From DATATV01 sp035551355 (GTDB lineage Bacteria > Actinomycetota > Actinomycetes > Mycobacteriales > Pseudonocardiaceae), in the NCBI GenBank assembly GCA_035551355.1, contig DASZNF010000013.1, forward strand, positions 8,719 to 72,718: a stretch of DNA of 64,000 nucleotides, written 5' to 3'. Below, piece after piece: positions 27,009 through 35,692 of this stretch. Below the pieces are notes generated by a model. It was not told the DNA's origin. It made no database searches and worked only from the letters and a program-made list of their open reading frames with translations. A program made the translations under genes and the position numbers. The stretch's first letter is position 1; every line of letters begins with the position of its first letter.

Positions 27009-28952
27009 ATGAGACCAGGCGGGCCGTCCGCCATGACCATGGGGCGCTCGCTGCGCCGGGACAGATCGGTTCTGAAGGAATCGATCCGTCCCGGCACCTG
27101 GCGGCGGATGCGCCAGTTCGTCCTGCCCTACCGGAGAATTCTCGCCGTCTTCCTCGGCATCGTGGTGCTGGACTCCGGCATCAGCGTGGTGAACCCGTTG
27201 ATATTCCGGGAAATCATCAACCACGGCATCCTCGGCCGCAGTGTGTCCATTGTGGTCGATTTCGCGTTGCTGCTGGCCGGGCTGGCCGTGCTGGACGCCG
27301 CGTTGTCCATCGGGCAGCGCTACGTGTCGGCGAAGGTCGGCGAGAGCCTGATCTACGACATGCGCACCGGGGTGTTCGGGCACATCCAGCGGATGCCGCT
27401 GGCCTTTTTCACCCGCACCCAGACCGGCGCGCTGATCAGCAGGCTCAACAACGACGTGCTCGGCGCGCAGCAGGCGTTCACCGACACGCTGTCCTCGGTG
27501 GTGTCCAATCTGCTCACCGTGGTGCTGGTGCTGATCACCATGATGATCCTGTCCTGGCAGATCACCCTGGTGGCGCTGGTGATCCTGCCCGTCTTCGTGA
27601 TCCCGGCGCGGCGGATGGGCAACCGGCTGGCCAAGATCACCCGCGAGTCCTACGACCTCAACGCCCAGATGAACACCACGATGAGCGAGCGGTTCAACGT
27701 GGCCGGGGCGCTGCTGGTCAAGCTGTTCGGGCGGCCGGCCGAGGAGGTGGGCACGTTCTCCGAGCGGGCCGGGCGGGTGCGCGACATCGGCATCACCCAG
27801 GCGTTGTACGCGCGGCTGTTCTTCGTGGCGCTGATGCTGACCGCGTCGCTGGCCACCGCCCTGGTCTACGGCTGGGGCGGCGTGCAGGCCATCCACGGGA
27901 TCCTCAACGTGGGCACCGTGGTGGCGCTGACCTCCTACCTCAACCGGCTCTACGCCCCGCTGATCGGACTGTCCAATGTGCAGTTGGACGTGATGACCGC
28001 GCTGGTGTCCTTCGACCGGGTGTTCGAGGTGCTCGACCTCAAACCGATGATCGACGAGAAACCGGACGCCACGGGCATTCCCGGGCGGCCGGCGACGGTC
28101 GAGTTCGACCACGTCGACTTCAGCTATCCCAGCGCCGAGGAAGTGTCGCTGGCCTCGCTGGAATCCGTTGCGGTGCTGGACAGTCTGCCCCGGCAGCAGG
28201 TGCTGCACGATGTGTCGTTCACCGCACGGCCGGGTGATCTGGTCGCGCTGGTCGGGCCCTCGGGCGCGGGCAAGACCACGATCAGCTATCTGGTCGCGCG
28301 GATCTACGACGTGCGGGCCGGGGCGGTCCGGATCAACGGGGTCGACCTGCGCGACGCCACCATGGACTCGCTGTCCGATACGGTCGGCATGGTCACCCAG
28401 GACGCGCATCTGTTCCACGACACCATCCGGGAGAACCTGCGCTACGCCAAGCCGGGTGCGACTGATGAACAGCTGTGGGATTCACTGCGCGGCGCGCAGA
28501 TCGCCGAGTTGGTGGAATCTCTGCCGCAGCGGCTGGACACGGTGGTGGGGGACCGGGGCTATCGGCTGTCCGGCGGGGAGAAGCAGCGGCTGGCCATCGC
28601 CCGGCTGATGCTCAAGGCGCCCGCGGTGGTGGTGCTGGACGAGGCGACCGCGCACCTGGATTCCGAGTCCGAGGTCGCGGTGCAGCGGGCGCTGGCCACC
28701 GCGTTGCAGGACCGGACCTCACTGGTCATCGCGCACCGGCTGTCCACGGTGCGGGCGGCCGATCAGATCCTGGTGGTGGACCACGGCCGGATCGTGGAGC
28801 ACGGCGACCACGACGCGCTGCTGGCCGAAGGCGGGCTGTACGCCGAGCTTTACCGGACGCAGTTCCGGGGCCAGGACAGCGAACCGCACACCAACGGCGA
28901 CCGGCCGGACACCGAGGGCACCGCCGCCCCGGCCGCCGATCCCGCGCTGTAG
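27009..28952 (+). CDS. ABC exporter, fused permease and ATPase (MdlB/LmrA-like)
   Basis: 647 residues. The type I exporter membrane domain (about 40-330, six helices, e.g. LAVFLGIVVLDSGISVVNPL) contains the coupling segments PLAFFTRTQTGALISRLNND and SYDLNAQMNTTMSERFNV. The nucleotide-binding domain (about 355-620) has Walker A GPSGAGKTT, the Q-loop MVTQDAHLFHDTI, signature LSGGEKQRLAIARL, Walker B VVVLDEATAHLD and switch IAHRLST. It works as a homo- or heterodimer exporting lipid or drug-like compounds; no partner half-transporter adjoins it. It starts 7 bp after mdh, possibly co-transcribed. Substrate unknown. Confidence 0.92.
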   Translation: MRPGGPSAMTMGRSLRRDRSVLKESIRPGTWRRMRQFVLPYRRILAVFLGIVVLDSGISVVNPLIFREIINHGILGRSVSIVVDFALLLAGLAVLDAALSIGQRYVSAKVGESLIYDMRTGVFGHIQRMPLAFFTRTQTGALISRLNNDVLGAQQAFTDTLSSVVSNLLTVVLVLITMMILSWQITLVALVILPVFVIPARRMGNRLAKITRESYDLNAQMNTTMSERFNVAGALLVKLFGRPAEEVGTFSERAGRVRDIGITQALYARLFFVALMLTASLATALVYGWGGVQAIHGILNVGTVVALTSYLNRLYAPLIGLSNVQLDVMTALVSFDRVFEVLDLKPMIDEKPDATGIPGRPATVEFDHVDFSYPSAEEVSLASLESVAVLDSLPRQQVLHDVSFTARPGDLVALVGPSGAGKTTISYLVARIYDVRAGAVRINGVDLRDATMDSLSDTVGMVTQDAHLFHDTIRENLRYAKPGATDEQLWDSLRGAQIAELVESLPQRLDTVVGDRGYRLSGGEKQRLAIARLMLKAPAVVVLDEATAHLDSESEVAVQRALATALQDRTSLVIAHRLSTVRAADQILVVDHGRIVEHGDHDALLAEGGLYAELYRTQFRGQDSEPHTNGDRPDTEGTAAPAADPAL

Positions 28953-29098
28953 GGCGATTCGCGCATGCCGGATCCGGTGTCGCGACAGCGATTTCGCGGG
29001 TGCGGAACGTGGCATGGATTCGTTTCATGGTGGCAGCCGGCGGTAACCGTGCGCGGCGAAGGGGCGACTGCCGGACGCGAATGTGGTGGGATGCGCTG

Positions 29099-30106
29099 AT
29101 GGAGCACGGGCGAGCCGCCACGGCCAAAGCGACCATCATCGACGTGGCCCGCAGCGCGGGCGTGTCGCCGGCCACCGTGTCGCGGGTGCTGACCGGGGCC
29201 AAGGCGGTGTCGGTCGACCTGGAACGCCGAGTGCGCGACGCGGTGGAACAGCTGGGTTACCGGCCCAATCCGGCCGCGCAGGGCCTGCTGCGCGGCACCA
29301 CGCACGCGGTCGGCGTGGTCGTGCCCGACCTGGGCAATCCGTACTTCGCCGAGGTGCTCAAGGGGGTCACCGCGGCCGCGGCCGCCGCCGATTTCCGCAC
29401 CCTGGTCACCGACACCGACGAGCAGCCGGGCGCGGAGTTCGAGGCGGCCCGGGAACTGGCCCGCTGGGCCGATGGCGTGGTGCTGTGCGCGCCGCGCATG
29501 TCCGATGCCGACCTGACCCAGCTGGCCGGGGTGGTGTCGCAACTGGTGTGTGTCAACCGGATCGAGGCCACCCAGGCGATCCGTTCGGTCTCGGTGGACT
29601 TCGCGGCCGGCATAACCCTGCTCTGCGAGCATCTGAAATCGTTGGGGCACCAGCGAATCGTGTATCTGCGCGGGCCCGGGCACGCGTGGTCGGAGCGGGA
29701 GCGGGAACGCGCGCTGGGGCAGGCCGCGCGGGCCGGGATGGACATCGTGCAGGTGCCCTGCGGCGCGCACCGTCAGGACGGCTACGCCGCCGCCGATCAG
29801 GCGCTGGCCATCGGCGGCACGGCGATCATCGCGTTCAGCGACTACGTGGCGCTGGGCGTGCTGGCCCGATTGCGCGAACTCGGGGTGTCGGTGCCCGGGG
29901 AGATGTCCCTGGCCGGGTTCGACAACATCTCCTTCGCCGGCCTGGTGGCGCCGTCGCTGACCACGGTCGCGGTGGACACCCAGGACCTGGGCCGGCAGGG
30001 CTGGTCGCTGCTGTTCGGTGAGCGCTCCCGGGACCCGCGGCGCGGCGGGGTGAGCGTGCATCCGGAGATCATCGTCCGGGCCTCCACCGCCCCGCCGGCC
30101 GCGTAG
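29099..30106 (+). CDS. LacI-family transcriptional regulator
   Basis: 335 residues from ATG 29099. The N-terminal LacI helix-turn-helix is textbook: ATIIDVARSAGVSPATVSRVL, then VRDAVEQLGYRPNPAAQGL. The periplasmic-binding-protein-like sensor domain follows: VGVVVPDLGNPYFAEVLKGV, GVVLCAPRMSD, GHQRIVYLRGPG and SLAGFDNISFAGLVAPSLT. It should bind a sugar ligand and repress carbohydrate genes. It converges with an aldo/keto reductase gene after 3 bp and follows an ABC exporter, so its targets are not obvious. A LacI-like central-CG palindrome occurs at 9479-9492 near GH12. Confidence 0.92.
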   Translation: MEHGRAATAKATIIDVARSAGVSPATVSRVLTGAKAVSVDLERRVRDAVEQLGYRPNPAAQGLLRGTTHAVGVVVPDLGNPYFAEVLKGVTAAAAAADFRTLVTDTDEQPGAEFEAARELARWADGVVLCAPRMSDADLTQLAGVVSQLVCVNRIEATQAIRSVSVDFAAGITLLCEHLKSLGHQRIVYLRGPGHAWSERERERALGQAARAGMDIVQVPCGAHRQDGYAAADQALAIGGTAIIAFSDYVALGVLARLRELGVSVPGEMSLAGFDNISFAGLVAPSLTTVAVDTQDLGRQGWSLLFGERSRDPRRGGVSVHPEIIVRASTAPPAA

Positions 30107-30109
30107 GGA

Positions 30110-31090
30110 TTACCAGCGATCGGCCACCAGCGGGGCGATCCGCGCGTCGTAGATCGACTGGATCCGGTCCAGGGTGTCCGCGGACAACTCGGGCAGCGCC
30201 GCGGCGGCCGCGTTGGCCCGGGCCTGCTCGGCGTTGCGGGCGCCCGGGATCACCGTGCTCACCCCGGGCTGCTGGACGATCCAGCGCAGTGCGGTCTGCG
30301 CCGGGGTGGCGCCGTCCGCGGCCAGCTCGGCGAACTCGGCCGCGGCCGCCACGCCGGTTTCGTAGTCCACGCCGGAGAAGGTCTCGCCGACGTCGAACGC
30401 CTCGCCGTGCCGGTTGAACGAGCGGTGGTCGTCGGCCGCGAACTCGGTGTCCGGCTTGTACTTTCCGGACAGCAGCCCCGAGGCCAGCGGCACCCGGGCG
30501 ATGATGCCGACCCCGGCCGCGGCCGCCGCGGGCAGCACACGGGACAACGGCTTGCGGCGGAAGGCATTGAGGATGATCTGCACGCTGGCCACACCGGGCC
30601 GGGCGATCGCGGTCAGCGCCTCGTCACAGGTCTCCACGCTCACGCCGTAGGCGGCGATCCGCCGCTCGGCGACCAGGGTATCCAGCGCGTCGTACACCGA
30701 GTCCCGCGAGTACACCGGAGTCGGCGGGCAGTGCAGCTGGACCAGGTCCAGGGTGTCCACGCCCAGGTTCCTGCGGGACCGGTCGGTCCACGCCCGGAAG
30801 TTGTCCACTGTGTACTGGTCCGGGTCCAGCGGTGCGCGGCGGCCCATTTTCGTTGCCACGAAAAGGGATTCGTCGCGTTCGCGCAGGAACCTGCCGATCG
30901 TCTGCTCGCTGCGCCCGTCGCCGTACACGTCCGCGGTGTCCAGCATGGTCACTCCGGCGTCCACCGCCGCGTGCAGCACGGCCAGCGCGTCGGACTCCTC
31001 GACCGCGCCCCAGTCCGCGCCCAGCTGCCAGGTGCCCAGCCCGACGACCGAGACCGGGCGCGCCGTCCTGCCCAGAGTTCGTTGTTCCAT
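30110..31090 (-). CDS. Aldo/keto reductase, candidate galactose-module oxidoreductase
   Basis: A 326-residue AKR with the catalytic tetrad in MLDTADVYGDGRSE (Asp, Tyr), FVATKMG (Lys) and DLVQLHCPP (His), and the C-terminal NADPH-binding VIPGARNAEQARANA. The group is broadly annotated as general stress/aldose reductases. It lies downstream of the importer-epimerase operon on the same strand, separated by a strong hairpin (31116-31145), so it is probably transcribed separately. By context it may act on the imported aldose. Specificity cannot be read from sequence. Confidence 0.88.
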   Translation of the reverse strand: MEQRTLGRTARPVSVVGLGTWQLGADWGAVEESDALAVLHAAVDAGVTMLDTADVYGDGRSEQTIGRFLRERDESLFVATKMGRRAPLDPDQYTVDNFRAWTDRSRRNLGVDTLDLVQLHCPPTPVYSRDSVYDALDTLVAERRIAAYGVSVETCDEALTAIARPGVASVQIILNAFRRKPLSRVLPAAAAAGVGIIARVPLASGLLSGKYKPDTEFAADDHRSFNRHGEAFDVGETFSGVDYETGVAAAAEFAELAADGATPAQTALRWIVQQPGVSTVIPGARNAEQARANAAAAALPELSADTLDRIQSIYDARIAPLVADRW

Positions 31091-31115
31091 AAGGGGAATC
31101 CTAAACGCACTGCGT

Positions 31116-31145
31116 GGCGTGTGCCGGTGTGGACCGGCACACGCC
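31116..31145 (-). terminator. Strong hairpin terminator after the galM gene
   Basis: GGCGTGTGCCGGT and ACCGGCACACGCC form a perfect 13-bp stem with a 4-nt loop. It lies 18 bp beyond the galM stop (31164) on the minus strand. No U-run follows, as is common in actinobacteria. Confidence 0.75.
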
Positions 31146-31163
31146 CCGCGGCGGCGGCGAAGA

Positions 31164-32435
31164 TCAGGCCGTGCCGAACTGCCAGACCGTGGTCTGGTCG
31201 TAGGTCTGGCCCGGATTCAGCGTCGTGGTGGGGAAACTGGGGTGGTTGGGGGAGTCGGGGAAGTGCTGGGTTTCCAGCGCGAACCCGGCGCCCTGCCGGT
31301 AGGCGTGTGAGCTGGTGCCCACCAGCGTGCCGGTGAGGAAGTTGCCGGAGTAGAACTGGATGCCCGGCTGCGTGGTGTAGATGGACAGCACCCGCCCGCT
31401 GTCCGGGTCGTCGGCCCGGGCGGCCAGCTGCAGCGGGTTGCCCGCGGACTTGTTCAGCACCCAGTTCAGGTCGTAGCCCTGGCCGGTGAGCAGCTGGACG
31501 TCGTCGGCGGTGATGTTCGCACCGATCGGGGTCGGCGTGGTGAAGTCCAGCGGCGTGCCCTTCACCGGATCGATCGCGCCGGTCGGGATCTGGGTGGAAT
31601 CCGTTGGCGTGTAATGGTTCGCGTTGAGGAACAGGCGCTGGTCGTAGACCGTCACCGCGTCCTCGCCGGCCAGGTTCCAGTAGGTGTGGTTGGTCAGGTT
31701 GACCACGGTCGGCGCGTCGGTGGTGGCGGTGAACCGCAGGCTCAGCCGGTTGTCCGAGCCCAGCGTGTAGGTGGCGTAGGTGGTCAGCGTGCCCGGGTAG
31801 CCCATCTCGCCGTTGGCGCTGACGTACTTCAGCTGCAACCCGACGCTGTCGCTGCCGTGCTGCTCGGTGGCCGACCACACCTTCTGGTTGAACCCGACCG
31901 TGCCGCCGTGCAGGCTGTTGCCGTTGTTGTTGACCGGGACGTGGTAGGTGACGCCGTCCAGGGTGAAGGTGCCCTTGGCGATCCGGTTGGCGTAGCGGCC
32001 GACCAGCGCGCCGAAGTACACCCCGCCGCCGGCCACGGGTGAGTTGTAGGTGACGTAGTCGTCCAGCGTGGCGAAGCCGAGCACGATGTTCTTGGCGTGC
32101 CCGTGGCGGTCCGGTGCGGACAGCTGGTGGATGATGCCGCCGTAGGTGATGATCTGCACACTGACCGGACCGTTGGTCAGCGTGTACTTGTCCACCGACT
32201 GGCCGCCGACGGACCCGAAGGGCTCCTTGGTGATCGTGGGCTTGCCTCCGTGACTGTCCGGGCTGGTCGTGGCGGTGTATCGGGGGCTCGCGGCCGCCGT
32301 GGCGTCGTTGAGTAAGCCGGCCCCGACCGCGGCGCCCGCCGCGACCGCGCCCAGTCTCAGGGCCGTCCGCCGGGTTGTTCCTGTTGTTCCTGTCTTCTCA
32401 TCGGTCGATTCGCTGCGCACGTCGTCGTGTTGCAC
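31164..32435 (-). CDS. galM: Secreted aldose 1-epimerase (mutarotase)
   Basis: 423 residues with a Tat-type leader (TRRTALRLGAVAAGAAVG, about 21-45), so the enzyme is exported, unlike cytoplasmic GalM. The galactose mutarotase fold is evident: YGGIIHQLSAPDRHG, VGRYANRIAKGTFTLDG, NSLHGGTVGFNQKVW, NLTNHTYWNLAG (catalytic His) and FALETQHFPDSPNHPSFP (catalytic Glu). It interconverts alpha and beta anomers of galactose or glucose outside the cell, feeding the importer. It is the last gene of the SBP-permease-ATPase-epimerase unit, 28 bp after the ATPase stop, and closes with a hairpin terminator. Confidence 0.93.
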   Translation of the reverse strand: MQHDDVRSESTDEKTGTTGTTRRTALRLGAVAAGAAVGAGLLNDATAAASPRYTATTSPDSHGGKPTITKEPFGSVGGQSVDKYTLTNGPVSVQIITYGGIIHQLSAPDRHGHAKNIVLGFATLDDYVTYNSPVAGGGVYFGALVGRYANRIAKGTFTLDGVTYHVPVNNNGNSLHGGTVGFNQKVWSATEQHGSDSVGLQLKYVSANGEMGYPGTLTTYATYTLGSDNRLSLRFTATTDAPTVVNLTNHTYWNLAGEDAVTVYDQRLFLNANHYTPTDSTQIPTGAIDPVKGTPLDFTTPTPIGANITADDVQLLTGQGYDLNWVLNKSAGNPLQLAARADDPDSGRVLSIYTTQPGIQFYSGNFLTGTLVGTSSHAYRQGAGFALETQHFPDSPNHPSFPTTTLNPGQTYDQTTVWQFGTA

Positions 32436-32463
32436 GGAACCTCCTTGATCAGGAATTCAACGA

Positions 32464-33300
32464 TCAGGAATTCGACTCCGTGCTGGTCGCGCTCAGCCGG
32501 TATTCGGCATGGACCAGTTCGAGCAGTTCGGCGACGGAGGTCTCCCTGGACGGCTTGTCGAAGGTGATCTCCCCGTGCTGCAACAGGTTCACCCGGTCAC
32601 AGACGTCCACCACCTGGCTGTAGTTGTGCGCGATCAGCACGATCGCCAGATCGCCGCGCTGCTTGAGCTGGTCGAGCAGGCGCAGGATCAGCCCGCCCTC
32701 CTTGGCGCCCATCGCGGCCAGTGGCTCATCCAGCAACAGCAGTTTCGCGTTGGAGTGCACCGAACGGGCCACCGCGATCGCCTGCCGCTGACCACCGGAC
32801 AGCGCGGCCACCGGGGAGGTCACCGACGGGATGTTGATCCCGATGGTGTCCAGCGCCTCCCGGGCTGCCTTCTTCATCTGCTGGCGGCGCAGGAACGGCA
32901 CGCCGCGGAACACGACTTCCTTGTTGAGGTGCAGGTTCAGATACACCGGCAGGTCGTTGACCAGCGCCAGGTCCTGGTACACCGTCTCGATGCCCATGGA
33001 CCGGGCGTGCACCACCGACTTGAACCTGGTTTCCTCGCCCTCGAACAGGATCCGGCCGCCGTCCGGCCGGTGGAATCCGGTGAGGATCTTGATCAGGGTG
33101 GACTTGCCCGCGCCGTTGTCGCCGATCAGGCCCAGGATCTCGCCCTTGCGCACGTGCAGGCTGATGTCCGCCAACGCCTGCACCGGGCCGAATTTCTTGC
33201 TGATGTGCTCGACCCGGATCACGTCCGGGGCTTCGCTGCTGGTCACCACGCCGTCCTTCGCCTCGTTCGCCGGAACTGTCGCCTCGCCGTCGCTGGTCAT
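32464..33300 (-). CDS. Sugar ABC transporter ATPase, single domain (FrcA-like)
   Basis: 278 residues from ATG 33300, overlapping the permease stop by 4 nt. One complete nucleotide-binding domain: Walker A GDNGAGKST, TVYQDLALVNDLPVYLNL (Q-loop), LSGGQRQAIAVARSV, LLLLDEPLAAMGAKE and the switch His in VLIAHNYSQV. CUT2 importers normally have double ATPases; the single-domain form as in FrcA works as a homodimer. The N-terminal about 30 residues are acidic and variable. It energises the permease encoded just upstream. Confidence 0.92.
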   Translation of the reverse strand: MTSDGEATVPANEAKDGVVTSSEAPDVIRVEHISKKFGPVQALADISLHVRKGEILGLIGDNGAGKSTLIKILTGFHRPDGGRILFEGEETRFKSVVHARSMGIETVYQDLALVNDLPVYLNLHLNKEVVFRGVPFLRRQQMKKAAREALDTIGINIPSVTSPVAALSGGQRQAIAVARSVHSNAKLLLLDEPLAAMGAKEGGLILRLLDQLKQRGDLAIVLIAHNYSQVVDVCDRVNLLQHGEITFDKPSRETSVAELLELVHAEYRLSATSTESNS

Positions 33301-34325
33301 CGGCTCACCCGCCGGCGCAGGTAGCTCAGATAGACGTTGAGCAGCATGGCGACCAGGATCGCGATGCCCAGCACCACGTCGAAGGAGTTGGCGGAAACGC
33401 CCTGCAGGTTGAACCCGTCGAACACGATGCCCAGCAGGATCGCGCCGAACAGCGCGCCGACCACGGTGCCCGAACCGCCCAGCAGCGCGGTGCCGCCGAT
33501 GACGGCGGCCGCCACGGCCAGGAACATGGTGGTGGGGCCGCCGTTGGTCGGGTCGAACGAGCCGGTGCGCATGCCGTCGAGGATGCCGCCGAACCCGGCC
33601 AGGGTGCTGCTGATGGAGAAGTTCACGATCTTGATCAGATTGCTGCGGATACCGGATTCCGCGGCGCCGATGGCGTTGCCGCCCACGGCCTGGGTGTAGA
33701 TGCCGAACCGGGTGGCGGACAGGATCGTCTGCATCACCACCACGATGATCAGCACCCAGATCAGCTCCGACCACCGCGAGTGGCCGAACACGCTGACCAC
33801 CCAGCCCGAGGTGGGCGCGCTGACCGGCGCTCCGTTGGACATCAGCAACGAGATTCCCTCGATCAGGAAGTACATACCGAGGGTGACGATGAACGACGGA
33901 ATGTTGAACCGGGTCCGGATGAACCCGTTCACCGTGCCGATCAGCGCGCAGACGACCAGGGCCAGGATGAGTGCCAGGAACAACGGCGTGCCACCGTTGT
34001 AGAACGACATCAGCACGAACGGCGACAACGTGAACACGAAACCCGCGGACAGGTCGATCTCGCCGCAGATCAGCAACATCACCTCGCCCGCGGCCACGAT
34101 CGCCCACGGCGCGAAGAACTGCGCGATGGTGTGGTAGTTGTCCGCGTTGTTGAAACCGGTGCTGGACACGCTGAAGTAGATGGCCACCGCGATCGTCGCG
34201 ATCACGATGCTCAGTTCCTTCTGGCGGACCAGACCGCGCAGCAGGGCCACCCCGCCACCGGCCTGGGGTAGCGACCCGCCTTCGCGCACGTCGCCCGGTT
34301 TCTTGGTACTCACCTGGTCTGTCAT
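33297..34325 (-). CDS. Sugar ABC transporter permease (RbsC/FrcC type)
   Basis: 342 residues, about eight to ten membrane helices after a polar start. Recognisable CUT2 segments are CGEIDLSAGFVFTLSPF, GFIRTRFNIPSFIVTLGMYF, YTQAVGGNAIGAAESGI and AAAVIGGTALLGGSGTVVG. It is 22 bp after the binding protein gene and overlaps the ATPase by 4 nt. It forms the membrane pore of the importer that belongs to the galactose/galactonate regulon by its shared operator. Confidence 0.92.
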   Translation of the reverse strand: MTDQVSTKKPGDVREGGSLPQAGGGVALLRGLVRQKELSIVIATIAVAIYFSVSSTGFNNADNYHTIAQFFAPWAIVAAGEVMLLICGEIDLSAGFVFTLSPFVLMSFYNGGTPLFLALILALVVCALIGTVNGFIRTRFNIPSFIVTLGMYFLIEGISLLMSNGAPVSAPTSGWVVSVFGHSRWSELIWVLIIVVVMQTILSATRFGIYTQAVGGNAIGAAESGIRSNLIKIVNFSISSTLAGFGGILDGMRTGSFDPTNGGPTTMFLAVAAAVIGGTALLGGSGTVVGALFGAILLGIVFDGFNLQGVSANSFDVVLGIAILVAMLLNVYLSYLRRRVSR

Positions 34326-34347
34326 CTTCGACTGATTCCTCGGGTGA

Positions 34348-35478
34348 CTAGATCTGCACCGTGGTGGCCGGCGGCAGCGGAATGGAGCTGGGCATGTTGA
34401 TGACGTTGTGGCTGGTGCCGCCCTCGTAGGCGGTGGACTGCTCGTAGGGGGAGACGTTGTCCTTGGTGACGAAGGTCAGGCCGGTGTCGGTCTGCGGCGG
34501 CTTCACCAGCGTGCCGGTCAGCCGGTACAGGTACAGGTACAGCGTGGTCAGGAAGCCCTGTTGGTAGGCCGACTGGTCGATGCTGAAGTCCAGCGCGCCG
34601 TTCTTGATGCCGGTGATGGTGTCCGACAGCGTGTCGAAGCCACCGGCGTGGATCTTGCCTGCCAGGTTCTTGCTGGCGATCAGCTGCGCCACCGCGGCGG
34701 TGCTGCCCGCGTCCACCGCGTACAGGCCGGCCGCGCCGGAGTTGCCGGAGAAGGCCGCGGTCATGGCGTTGAGCTCGTCGGCCTGTGCGGCGCCGGTGTT
34801 GATCGACTTGATGGTCACCCCGGGCGCGGCCGACTTCAGCGCGGCGGTCATGCCGTCCAGCCGCGGCTGGAGGTTGTTCGCGCCCGGCTGGGAGATGCCG
34901 ACCAGGATGGTGCCGGAGGTGACCGACTCGGCGATCTTCTGGCCCATCTGCAGACCGGACTGGTACAGGTCCTGTCCGACATAGGCCAGCGGGTAGTTGT
35001 TCGGCGCGGTCGCGTTGTAGGCCAGCACCGGGATTCCCTTGGCCAGCGCGGCCTTCGTCGGCTCGATGAAGGCCGCCGAGTCGGTCAGCGCCACCGCGAT
35101 GCCGGACGCGCCGCCGTTGATCGCGGTGTCGAACGCGCTGACCATGTTGGCCACGTTGCCGTTCTCGTCACCGGTCCACTGCGGGGTGGGCAGGCCCAGC
35201 AGCTTGGCCGCGTCGGCCATGCCCTGCCGGGTCGGGATGAAGAAGGAGTTCGTGGTGACGTGGTTGATGAACACGAACCTCCACGAGGAGGGTGTGGTCG
35301 GGAAGTTGCCGACCGACGAGCCGGACGACGAACTCCCTCCGGTGGCACTGGCGCAGGAAGCAAGCAGTGCGCTGGCCGCAACGGCACCACCGCCGGCACC
35401 CAGCCATTTGAACGTGTCGCGCCGGGACACGCTCCGGGCGTGACCTGGCGCCGAATTGTCGGCTTGGTAAGCGCTCAT
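34348..35478 (-). CDS. Sugar-binding lipoprotein of the galactose-module importer
   Basis: 376 residues from ATG 35478; the longer frame to 35577 runs through the operator and is rejected. The export signal combines a twin-arginine motif (SRRDTFKWLG) and a lipobox LLASC at Cys42, i.e. a Tat lipoprotein. The periplasmic-binding-like fold has FVFINHVTTNSFF, GIAVALTDSAAFIEPTKAAL, ILVGISQPGANNLQPRL and GGFDTLSDTITGIKNG. First gene of the importer-galM operon. A perfect GAATCATC-A-GATGATTC palindrome sits about 70 bp upstream, matching the site at the DgoR-like gene, so galactose or galactonate uptake is likely. Confidence 0.9.
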   Translation of the reverse strand: MSAYQADNSAPGHARSVSRRDTFKWLGAGGGAVAASALLASCASATGGSSSSGSSVGNFPTTPSSWRFVFINHVTTNSFFIPTRQGMADAAKLLGLPTPQWTGDENGNVANMVSAFDTAINGGASGIAVALTDSAAFIEPTKAALAKGIPVLAYNATAPNNYPLAYVGQDLYQSGLQMGQKIAESVTSGTILVGISQPGANNLQPRLDGMTAALKSAAPGVTIKSINTGAAQADELNAMTAAFSGNSGAAGLYAVDAGSTAAVAQLIASKNLAGKIHAGGFDTLSDTITGIKNGALDFSIDQSAYQQGFLTTLYLYLYRLTGTLVKPPQTDTGLTFVTKDNVSPYEQSTAYEGGTSHNVINMPSSIPLPPATTVQI

Positions 35479-35546
35479 CGTTGAAAACGCACCCCATCTC
35501 GGGCGGGAGTCATGACCGGCCGTCCGGTCTCCGCAGTATGCGTTGT

Positions 35547-35563
35547 GAATCATCAGATGATTC
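35547..35563. promoter_or_regulatory. DgoR-type operator upstream of the importer operon
   Basis: GAATCATCAGATGATTC is a perfect 17-bp palindrome. Its AATCAT-N3-ATGATT skeleton is identical to the site at 39136-39150 in front of the DgoR-like gene, linking the operons into one regulon. Confidence 0.75.
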
Positions 35564-35653
35564 GTTGATACAGTCAAGGGATCGGCAACATCGATTTCGA
35601 GCCGAAACCAAGCTGGGCGGCCGCTGTGCGCAGCCGGTCAGCAGAAGGGCACG

Positions 35654-35674
35654 GGCCGCGTCCGGTGCGCGGCC
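35654..35674 (-). terminator. Hairpin after the 35693-36739 dehydrogenase
   Basis: GGCCGCG and CGCGGCC form a 7-bp GC stem around a 7-nt loop, 18 bp beyond the dehydrogenase stop on the minus strand. A plausible weak terminator. Confidence 0.45.
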
Positions 35675-35692
35675 TCTTCGTGCGGAACCGTT

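Noticed and set aside
35479..35577. N-terminal extension of the galactose-module binding protein
   Set aside because: It would place the palindromic operator inside the coding region and put 33 residues before the signal peptide.
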